Assembly: GCA_021234155.1 (NCBI GenBank)
Contig: JAJEKV010000002.1
Coordinates: forward strand, 3,122,936-3,186,935
Length of the DNA: 64,000 nucleotides
Source of the DNA: Isoetes taiwanensis
Taxonomy: Eukaryota > Streptophyta > Lycopodiopsida > Isoetales > Isoetaceae
Reading direction: 5' to 3'
This document shows positions 21,886 through 30,639 of the stretch, piece by piece (the first letter of the stretch is position 1; every line of letters begins with the position of its first letter). A program made the translations under genes and the position numbers. The notes under the pieces were generated by a model, which was not told the DNA's origin, did no database searches, and saw only the letters and a program-made list of their open reading frames with translations.

Positions 21886-23340
21886 ATGTACTGGAATGCA
21901 GCACTTTGGGATCATATAAGCTTTGTCATTGGCAGAGGCAATAAAGGTTGGTTCAGGAAATACAGTGAATGTGTATCTACAAGCCTCAACAAGAAGACGA
22001 TAGTAGACAGTGGAGATTCCATTGTAAAAAAAATTGCTTCCTTATTAAGAAAATGTGGTAACCTCAAAAATGTTGTGGAGGGTAAACACATCCACGATTA
22101 TATCATCAGGAATGGTCTTGATGGAAATAGGTTTCTTGGGAACCTCCTTGTGCATATGTATGGCAAATGTGGTGCGCTCCAGAATGCAAGGTCAGTATTT
22201 GAAAGCATGCCTAGGCGAAATACATTTTCCTGGAATTTGATGATGGGTGCATATATTGAGCAAGAGGAGCTGGAAGAAGCAGTACAGCTATTTGCAAAGA
22301 TGCCTGAGAAAGATGCAGTGTCATGGACTGCTATTATTACTGCTTACTCTAAGCAGGGCAGAGTTGACGAAGCCCTGCAGCTGTTTGAGCAGATGCCACA
22401 GCGAGATGTAAGATCCTGGACCGCAATGATTGCGGCCTTCACAAAGCACAATAAATTGGAGGCAGCTAGACAACTGTTTGATGAGATGCCACATAGAGAT
22501 GATGTCTCATGGACAACTATGGTTATAGCATATGCTCAGAATGGGCAACTTGAGGAAGCCCTTAAACTTTTTAACCAGATGCCTAGGCAGAATGTTATCT
22601 CCTACAATTCCATCATTGCATCATATAGCCAGCAGGGTCAGCTTAAGCAGGCTGTTGAACTTTTCCAACAAATGCCCGAGCGAGATATCTTCTCTTGGAA
22701 TGTCATGATTGCAACATATTCTCAATCAGGACTTCTTAGGGAGGCATTTCAGTTATTTGAAGAGATGCCACATCGAGATGCAGTTTCTTGGAATACTATG
22801 ATTGCAGCATATGCCCAAGCAGGGCAGCTCAATTGCGCTCGTAATATCTTTGGACAAATGCCTGAAAAGAATATGATTTCATGGACTGCTCTGATTGCAG
22901 CATATGCGCAGCATGGGTGCGGAAATGAAGCCCTCCTTCTTTTTCAACAGATGCAAAAAGATAGCTTGTTGCCTGATAAAGTGACATTTGACAGCATTCT
23001 TTCGGGATGTAGTCATGGAGGCCTTGTAGATGAGGGATGCCATTGTTTGTTGTCCATGAACCATGTTTATCATGTCACAGCATGCCTGGAGCATTATAAC
23101 TGTGTGATTGATCTTCTTGGGAGAACTGGATGGTTAGATGAGGAAGAGGCCATGGTGAACAATATTCCTTTTCGACCGGATATTAGATCATGGACAGCTT
23201 TACTTGGTGCATTCAAAAATCATGTTGCAGTGGAACGGGGAAAGTGTATTGCTCAACATCTTTTTGAATTATATCCAGATGATGCTGCAATATATGTATT
23301 ATTGTCAAATATATATGCGGGCGGCTGGTTGGCAGACTGA
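21886..23340 (+). CDS. PLS-class pentatricopeptide repeat protein, truncated in the E domain
   Basis: A 484-residue intron-less frame from ATG 21886. Residues 1-65 are basic and Ser-rich, fitting an organellar targeting region (inference). A first L/P motif (GKHIHDYIIRNGL…GNLLVHMYGKCG) is followed by eight tandem 31-residue S motifs, each with (S)W(N/T)xMI and ending MPxRD/N, over residues about 105-345. Next come a P-like motif (QMQKDSLLPDKVTFDSILSG), L2 (HYNCVIDLLGRTGWLDE) and S2 (FRPDIRSWTALLGAFKNH). The last part is the start of an E1 motif (AAIYVLLSNIYA) that stops after GGWLAD. Such proteins specify C-to-U editing or other RNA steps in plastids or mitochondria. No DYW deaminase is encoded; in the neighbouring frame GWQTDVANW continues before a stop, so a frame slip probably cut the E domain. 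A LINE starts 140 bp downstream. It may be a truncated functional gene or a young pseudogene. Confidence 0.9.
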   Translation: MYWNAALWDHISFVIGRGNKGWFRKYSECVSTSLNKKTIVDSGDSIVKKIASLLRKCGNLKNVVEGKHIHDYIIRNGLDGNRFLGNLLVHMYGKCGALQNARSVFESMPRRNTFSWNLMMGAYIEQEELEEAVQLFAKMPEKDAVSWTAIITAYSKQGRVDEALQLFEQMPQRDVRSWTAMIAAFTKHNKLEAARQLFDEMPHRDDVSWTTMVIAYAQNGQLEEALKLFNQMPRQNVISYNSIIASYSQQGQLKQAVELFQQMPERDIFSWNVMIATYSQSGLLREAFQLFEEMPHRDAVSWNTMIAAYAQAGQLNCARNIFGQMPEKNMISWTALIAAYAQHGCGNEALLLFQQMQKDSLLPDKVTFDSILSGCSHGGLVDEGCHCLLSMNHVYHVTACLEHYNCVIDLLGRTGWLDEEEAMVNNIPFRPDIRSWTALLGAFKNHVAVERGKCIAQHLFELYPDDAAIYVLLSNIYAGGWLAD

Positions 23341-24239
23341 TGTAGCTAATTGGTAGAATTGGTAAATCCCATGAGCTGATGCATTTATGGATGATTCTTC
23401 TTCTGCTAACTACTACACAAGGATGATTATCCCCACTTGAATAAGATAATTTCTTTTGAGAACTCTTCACAACTTGAACCATGATAGATTGTGTTGATCA
23501 TGCTCTCAATACCCCATGTACCCCACGTGCTAGCAGACGAGCAATGCCTACACTTGATCACTTCGCGGTGTGTAGGGACAACGGGGCGGTGGCCGGGGCA
23601 GTAGACTCAGACCATCAACCCACGTTCTTGCGGATAGATTGGCGAATAGCAACCGAGCACCCATTGCCCCAATACCCCATGTACCCGCGGTTTAGCGTCA
23701 CGGACTATGATCGTGCGGCGGTCTATCTGCGAGGATGCTTGAGCATGAGCTGGCGGGAGTCTTTGCAACTCCCCACACTTCAACGTGAGACGGCCGGTGA
23801 ACCCGGCTCGCCGAGGTAGGGGGGCATGATGCTTTGGGAGAGGCCGCTCTCGGCGATCCACGGGGGCTGCAATCACCTTCCCTCGCAATCACTGGTTCGA
23901 TGGCGAATGTCGGGGAGCTGAAGCGATGGCTCCATGCCAAGTCTTCCGACCCCCACCATTAAGCCCGGAGCGTCCGTCAATACCGCTCCTTCCTCCAAGA
24001 CCAAAGAAAGCGGGTACCTTGCGAGCACCAAACAATGGTGTTTGGTCTTCTAGACCAGCCACCCTAGGGCCTTCTGGAGAAAGGTCTTGAGTAAAGCTGC
24101 ACGACCCACGAGAAATATTACCCCTAACAATGGGTGAGATACTTACTTGCGGTAGCAGCCTTGACCCAATGGGAGGCACCGACACCCGGTACCTTGAGCC
24201 GAGGCCTGCGGTCATTCTTGAAGGGATGTCATAATGGGC

Positions 24240-25235
24240 ACCTGCCTCGCTAACGTGAAGGCCGGCGGATTTGGATGGTATCTGGCCGAGCTTCTCAAGT
24301 GGGCGAGGCCCCAATGGTGCCGGTTCTCCGGGCTTTCTTCAACGAGGGCATTGCAAGAAGGCTTCCCCGCCTTTGGACTACCGGTAGAGTTGTGCCCATA
24401 TACAAAGCGAGGGACCCCTCTACGACCAACTATCGTTACCATTATGGTTGGGTTCTGTCTTTGCCAAGTTGCTTGCCTAATTCTTGGCGGCGATTGACAC
24501 TTTGGGGGGAGGATGGAGAAGTCGCGGTCTCTCCGCTAGTAAAGCTTCCCGGCATTCTACTATTGACCATATCTTCACTCTGCGAACACTCATAGAGGAT
24601 GGCGGAATCGACCTTGAACTGTGATTTGCTTTGTGGATTTACTTAAAGGCTTTTGACATGTGATGCCTTCGGGATAAGTTGTGGGATAGATTGAGACAAC
24701 TAAGGGACCCCGCCGGCTTGCGGAATGCTATATCTGCACTATCACGAGGCTTGCTCCTGGTGCTCTCACACCGTCCGGGAGCCCGTTGTTAGTAGCGATT
24801 GGGGTGCGCCCGGGCTGCCCTCTATCCCGGCGCTCTTGGCTTGTACATTGACCAGCTAGAAGAATGGCTAGCTGAGCACCCGGGGCTTCGGTTGATGCAC
24901 CACATAATCCGGCAACTCATATATCGCGATGATGTTGACTGCTTTCGCATATACCCGGAGGACATGCAACGCCACCTGATGCTTTGGACACTTTTTCGCC
25001 AATTCACCGACATGAGAGTTAACTTGGCCAAGACAAAGGTGCTACTGGTCCCATCATCCCGGCACCCACGCCTTCCCTCATTCACTTACCAGGGGCAGGT
25101 AGTGGAGGTGGCTCGATCTTATAAGTATTTGGGCATTGAGTTTTCTACTACCACACACTGGGATGCATCCATCAGGTTACGGGTCACCTTTGCGGTTGAA
25201 AGCCACGTATGCAATGCAAAACAACAATCCTGAAA
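24240..25235 (+). pseudogene. LINE reverse transcriptase, frameshifted
   Basis: Read across frames: VPVLRAFFNEG…LWTTGRVVPIYKARDPS..TNYR (24290-24430, RT motif 0/1), AGFRASYSTIDHIFTLRTLI near 24540-24600 in corrected frame, YLKAFD near 24640 (catalytic Asp of motif A), GCAQGCPLSPALFGLYIDQL in corrected frame (24800-24850, motif B), and LIYRDDVDCF (24915-24945), where the usual YADD has become YRDD. VNLAKTKVLLV and YKYLGIEFS (25015-25140) complete the thumb region. Stops and shifts are frequent, so the enzyme is dead. Confidence 0.85.
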
Positions 25236-25799
25236 GGCGAGCTATATGCATGGGGTCACCAGCACACTTGTTCGGGGGCCTTGGTTGAACCGGTCCTCCT
25301 CTATGGGGCGAAGTGTGGGGGCGGTGATATCCCTCACCACTTGGAACGATCTAGAGCAGTACGAAGGCCTTCTTGGCCCGCATCGGGAGTGAAATCCACG
25401 GTCCCATATCGGATCTTGCTCCGAGAGACAGGCTTCCTTCCATTCTGAGAGGGCTGCTACTGAACGTCACATTATTTACTTCGAGAAGGTGGTGGCTATG
25501 GATGAAGCCCGGCTGCCCAACCTTGCTTTGGCGATGGCGATGGGCCCGCCAGCGACTCAAAGCTTCTTTGGAAAGACAAAGCAAGCCCGGTGGTTCTCGC
25601 TATGGAATGTGCAGGGCACACGAGATGTGGACCGGTGCATACACCGAAGGAACGCTTGCGCCTTGAAGCAAGACTTGGATGCTTGCTTCATGGCCAAGCT
25701 TTGGGATGCGAGGCCCCTCACACATGTCAAGGTGGCAAATTATCGACAAGCGAGTTAATCCCATGCTCACGAGGGGCCCACACCACTACACTGCACCCA

Positions 25800-26087
25800 T
25801 CTACCCATGAAAAAGCGGGGTGTGATTGCTTCCATTCGCACAGGTGCACACCACCTCCGCATTGAGGCGGGGGAGATGGATTCGGGAGCCGCGTGAGGGG
25901 CAGAGTCTGTCAATGCACACCGAGAGCCATTGAGGATGAAAGTCACGCCCTCCGGGCCTGTCCGTGTCTGCGAGCATATCCGGGCTCGGTATGCTTTCGG
26001 TTAGTTGTGCCCCATCGGGCCTTGCATGAGCTCTTGAGCCGCGACCTCTGTAGGCTTGTTGGGATCGCATTACCTCCGTGGAGGTAA
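25800..26087 (+). pseudogene. LINE C-terminal CCHC region
   Basis: In corrected frame IRTGAHHLRIEAGRWIREPR leads into CQCTPRAIEDESHALRACPC, a Cys-x1-Cys…His…Cys cluster like the zinc-binding end of LINE ORF2 proteins. It ends ALPPWR at 26087, followed by the non-coding 3' UTR. Confidence 0.65.
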
Positions 26088-26334
26088 TGGATACGAACTT
26101 CGGTTATGCCCCACGTCCGGCATTAACCTCGGTTTGTACTTGTGATTATGTATATAATCGTGCGGTATGTCGACATCCTTATTGCTACTAAGGTTTTCCC
26201 CGAAAACCCTTCGGTAGGGGGTTTTTAATCCTGGTAGTAATACGCCTGCTGCTCTCTCTTTGTACTTGGGTCCCATAGGCCAGTTGGTCTCCGTGGACGA
26301 TAAAATCATATTCTATTCTATTCTATTCTATTCT

Positions 26335-28180
26335 CAAAGTGGTTAGCCTGCATTTTGCCTTGGGACTTAAAGAATCCAATAATGTTACGGCTCTCTAAAG
26401 CAGGACCTTACGAGCAGGCAAGTCGAACTTAAAGAATCCAATAATATCAAGGCTCTTTGAGACAGAATCTTACAGTCCTTCCTTATCTAATTTATAAAAT
26501 AGATCTCTGGAATATTCTTCTCTTACAGAATATTCGGGGAATTACTGCCATAATCTCTGGAATATTCGAGTAATCTCTCCAATAATTGTGCGACTTACCT
26601 TTTTGTTTTCTTAATTGTGCTTACTTGCATCAAACTTCATGTCCTCGTATACCCCTTCCCTTCAAATTATAGTTTTAAAACTAATAAAACTTATATGGAG
26701 GCTTACATATACATATGATGATATATATAGTAAATACACTTCTCCCAACCATCTACATCTTTTTCTTGAACCAGGTTATGAATAGTCTGCAAAAAAATGA
26801 AAAATCATCCTTTTGCAAAAATGACATAAGTTTGTGAGATTATTTTTGAATGAGGTGACCATTTCCTATATGACATCAAGTCAAAATTATAAAAAGGAAA
26901 GTATATTTCTATTCTTTTGCTGTATTTACATGAGGGACACCTCTAGACATCAAAACTACTCATAATTTGTGATTTATTACATGATATGTATGAACAACTC
27001 CTCCCTATTAGCCTATTGGGAGGTTTGTTTCTCACAATTTTGTTTCATTGCTGGTGATGTGTAGGTACAATGATGATTTGAGATTTCGATATCTTAATCT
27101 GAAGTTCTATTATTGAAGGGTAGAGGAGTGGAAATCTCAGTGGGCCTCAATTTTGTCCAAGCCCCTTGGCGAAACACTCCCAAGCTCTTACATTTAAGCA
27201 ACTGCCACAAGGACTATTACCTATGTAAAAAAAATTAGAATGCGTCTGAACCCTCTAATAACCCAAGGGAAATGCATAAGCAGGTATACAAGAGAATACT
27301 ACTTATATCAGATTGCGCATATGAACATGATTAGTACTCTAGCTTATATGTTAGATTCTATTGAAAGAAGGATGATGGCTACTAAGACTCGAGTCTTTTC
27401 TATATACAAGAAGTGTTACTGACAAGGTTGGCAAGCTACATGCGAAAGGCTACAGTTCCACGTCTGTCCGCCCTTCTCTCAAATCCTGTGAAGATAAGAT
27501 GTATCAAAATTCTACACCGTCATAAAACTCCTAGCATGTAATCTAAAATCTTCTGTTAGTTTGTAAAACTATAAATCTTGTTGCTTTTATCTGCTTATTC
27601 AGATACTACGGCCAGTAAGTACTGGGAAAGAATGAAGGGGACCTTGCTACCAGGTCTTTAAGTTTGACAACACTTATATATTTTGTCTTCACGTTCAACC
27701 GTTTGACAACAATTATATATATTTTGTCTTCACGTGGTTCACATGCCTACCTTTCTGCTTCTAGTCTGTCCTGGTGCAAATAGAAGCAATTTCTCGATGA
27801 GTGTGCTTTAAGACATTGGCATCCCAAAGGCTTACTTAAAAGCAAACATCCAAGTATAAGTTCAAGCAGGTGCACCTATGACTCGATGGCGATCATGACC
27901 GGTCCCCCCCCCCCCCTCCCCAAAAAAAAAAAACACCCACAAAGAATGTGCGGCAGCAGCTTCTAGTCGTGCCATGTGCATGAGGCCCAATCAAGTCACA
28001 CTACTGGGTCGACCTGGGTCAAGACTATGCTATGGCAACGTGGCATTCAGATATCTAAACATGATTTGTGACTTCGAAAGTTATAGAAAACATTGAAGGC
28101 ACCAAGGAAAGGCATTGGCACAAAAGATCAAACATGGCGACACCTAGAGAGCAAGTTTGAAAGTGCAATATAATGTCTTG
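26335..28180. other. AT-rich DNA, no gene recognised
   Basis: CTTAAAGAATCCAATAAT occurs twice (about 26367 and 26430) as part of a ~63-bp tandem duplication (TACGGCTCTCTAAAGCAGGA versus CAAGGCTCTTTGAGACAGAA). AGAATATTC/GGAATATTC words recur at 26500-26570. TTTGACAAC.CTTATATATTTTGTCTTCACGT is duplicated at 27663-27735. A (C)n(A)n run lies at 27905-27934. No coding signal beyond 60 codons. Confidence 0.5.
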
Positions 28181-28197
28181 AATGCAAAGGTTAAAGT
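28181..28197. repeat. Target-site duplication, 3' side of the large LINE
   Basis: AATGCAAAGGTTAAAGT here and AATGCAAAGGTCAAAGT at 53384-53400 differ at one base. This copy abuts the minus-strand poly(A) of the LINE; the other abuts its predicted 5' end. Confidence 0.8.
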
Positions 28198-28489
28198 TTT
28201 TTTTTTTTTTTGAAAGATCAAACTAACTAATATTAATCCAGAGTAAATACAAGACGAGCGATACTAGGGTACTCCTGCCCACACTGGAGCGAGCACCCAC
28301 ATGGCGTGTATACCTACCTACGACTCAAGGCACAAACCTGCCAATACTGTCTACAATGAGGAGGGTCCTTTCCCAGACCGCTGCCTTTGAATTGCTTCTT
28401 TTTAGGGGATGCGGGTAAGAAAGATATAGCTTGTACCTCAAGCGTGGGATCGAGAACCCCAGGCCGCACCTCCGCATTCCTGAACACCT

Positions 28490-29801
28490 TCATGCGACGC
28501 CGCTTTCAAATGAGCCACAGCAACCAGTCTTTACACAAATGGAAGGCCAGACTCTGAGGCTGGGACCACCTGCTAGGGTATACACCCAAAAGAACCTCTT
28601 GATTACGGAGCGGGGTGTGGAAGAGACGTTGGACCCACTGCCATCTTTGCTGGATGTTCGCACAAAAGAAACATACTGGTGCTCCGGGTCTCTACGGGCA
28701 CCACACATTGGGCCTGGGCGCTGATCAAGCAGATTGATCCTGTGAACCCACGTGTTCACCCTCAAGGATCGGTGCACTATCTACCACAGCAACACCCGAA
28801 TCTTGGGGGGCGAGATTGGATTCCACACCCATCTCCAGATGTTGCCCCAGTGATCACCCGGCACCTGAAGACTCCAGCCATCCGCGGGAGGCAGCTCATC
28901 CTGAATTGCCAAAAGCCCATAACAAGACTTCACGAAATTTGAGGGATCAACTTTCGGGTGACACCTCCACACACGCCTTGACACCTGCGGGGAGTTCAGC
29001 GGGAGAGCATTAGCCACCTGCGCCCATAGAGCGCAATCCCGTTCCTGGAGTCGAAACATGTGGCGAAAAAGCTGCCAGGGTGCCAACTGCCCGTCGACAT
29101 ACCAGTCCCCCACCGTCAAGACCCCACACGTTGCCCACCTGCGCTGAACTCGGGGATCGACGGACGCTGCCAATACCAAAGGTGAGGTACCTGGATCGAG
29201 CGGGATCCACCATGGCGATGCCTCCAACTGAATGCATCCGGCGGCATCAATTACAAACAGCGGGCAGACCTGCTCCCAGGCTCGCAGGAGCCCCTTCAGG
29301 AAAGGAGAGGCATGCGCATATGGCCTGATATCCGCGAATAATGCCCACGGGAGCCGCGCGGGCACGGACGGCTTGTGAAAAAAACTATCGTGTGAGATGC
29401 GGCCCGATGAAGTAAAAGCATGCCCGAGAGTCAAGCGCGCATTCTCAAGAATCGCAAAGGCGAACTTGGACAAGAGGACCTTGCCATGCAGCGAGGGTCA
29501 AGCAGCGAGCCCACCCAGCGACCTTGGGTCGCCGCATTTCCACCGAGGCCACCTTGACGCCCCCTTCCTCATTGCCTCCCCATACAAAGTTCCCCGAACC
29601 ATAGAGGAGATTTCCCGAACCTTGCTTTCGGCGAGAATGATAGAAGCCATATAAACATGAGTTGAGCGGAGGGCCGGACTTAGCCACTTTGTGACCCTGC
29701 CAGCCCATGGAAAGTCCCCGCCCCCTCCACCAATTAAGGTGTCGACGCAATCCCACGAGAATGTCCTCCCACCGCCACTTTCGCCGAAATGTCGATGCCA
29801 A
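28490..29801 (-). pseudogene. LINE ORF2 C-terminal part with zf-RVT domain
   Basis: Minus strand. 29445-29801 carries the post-RT segment (LLYGSGNFVWGGNEEGGVKV and …MRRPK..GW), which corresponds to the common NFLWGG…KVAW…PK..GGLG. 28781-29473 continues in an open frame of 230 codons ending DHWGNIWRWVWNPISPPKIR and VLLW, the start of the zinc-binding zf-RVT domain. The Cys/His part follows in other frames (about 28640-28780; RPGAPVCFFCANIQQRW). It sits directly downstream of the RT and is followed by the 3' UTR. Confidence 0.8.
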
Positions 29802-30520
29802 GCGGGGTATTCAACAATCTAGAGCATGTGCCTCTGCGGTTTCGCCAAGGAAATTGGGACACAACCACGGGCATGGGGTCCTTTGCCGCCATAATGCCGA
29901 GCGCCGGCCAATTCATGAGGCGGCCCGGAGGCGGGGAGAATGTGTCCAACAACTCCTTCGTGTTTAACAGGTTCCTCTCATCAGCCTGCAGGAAGAGGAA
30001 CGAGTCATCAGCGTACTGACTTCCAATCTGCTGCGACCCATCTGCCATCCTCAGCCCCTCCACAACACCCGCCTCCGCTGCGGAAGTCAAGAACTGCGAG
30101 AGGGCCTCTGCCACGATGGTGAATAGGAAGGGCGCCAAAGGGCATCCCTGGCGAACTCCGCGCCCTATGCCAAAGATCGACGACGACTCGCCATGACACA
30201 GGAGGGTGGCTCTGGCAGACGTTAAGAGCTTCATAGCCACTGCCGTAAAGCTCTCACCACACCCAAAAGCTAACATCATCCTTCTCAAAAACTCCCAACG
30301 CACACTATCATAGGCCTTCGCGAAGTCCAGCTTCAAGTACACAATCTGCTGACCTGTTTTACGCGCCCAGTGAATGCCCTCGAATGCCGCCGCTACATTA
30401 TTAAGAATCTGCCTGCCCGGAATGAAGCCAGACTGCATGGGACTAATAGCCTCCTTCAAGACCACTTGCAATCTAAGCGAAAGTGCCTTCGCGATAATCT
30501 TGTATATTGCCGATAGAAGC
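29734..30520 (-). pseudogene. LINE ORF2 reverse transcriptase, C-terminal side of the insertion
   Basis: From 30520 downward the minus strand reads TLLSAIYKIIAKALSLRLQV and then a 245-codon frame. It has PMQSGFIPGRQI (motif 1), VYLKLDFAKAYDSVRWEF (motif A with catalytic Asp), GVRQGCPLAPFLFTIVAEAL (motif B) and QYADDSFLFLQ (motif C, YADD intact). The frame is open and well conserved, so this LINE is far younger than the other coding remnants. Its N-terminal neighbour lies 12.3 kb away across the inserted element. Confidence 0.88.
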
Positions 30521-30524
30521 GTGA
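30521..30524. repeat. 4-bp target duplication GTGA (left)
   Basis: GTGA precedes the left terminal inverted repeat at 30525 and is repeated at 42810-42813 after the right one. Deleting the element plus one copy rejoins the LINE reading frame as CPITLLSAIYK, the expected RP-I-(T/S)-LL-x-x-x-YK RT motif. Confidence 0.75.
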
Positions 30525-30549
30525 AAGTCGTATTTAATTAAAGTGGGAC
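30525..30549 (+). repeat. Left terminal inverted repeat
   Basis: AAGTCG + T + ATTTAATTAAAGTGGGAC. It contains the palindrome TTAATTAA. Just inside are two further TGGGACTC-like words (about 30563 and 30580), possible subterminal binding sites. Confidence 0.82.
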
Positions 30550-30639
30550 AAATCTTGAATTTTGGGACTCGGACTGAAAATGGGACTCACACACCATAAA
30601 AGAAATTTCTGAATTGATTGCTTGAATAGAATTACACAT

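Larger units (their letters stand above)
23480..26334 (+). mobile_element. 5'-truncated non-LTR retrotransposon (LINE) with (ATTCT)n tail
   Basis: Order on the plus strand: the last part of an endonuclease (DSDHQPTFLRIDWRI near 23600-23640), a reverse transcriptase (24240-25235), a CCHC-type C-terminus (25890-26087), a 3' UTR, and a pentanucleotide tail (ATTCT)n at 26310-26334 after GGTCTCCGTGGACGATAAAA. The GC content is higher than in the flanks. The start inside the endonuclease is typical 5' truncation. I could not find a convincing target duplication. Confidence 0.85.

Noticed and set aside
23889-24314. 141-codon open frame on the minus strand
   Set aside because: It lies opposite the LINE's coding strand in GC-rich DNA and has no motif; a shadow of the LINE frames.
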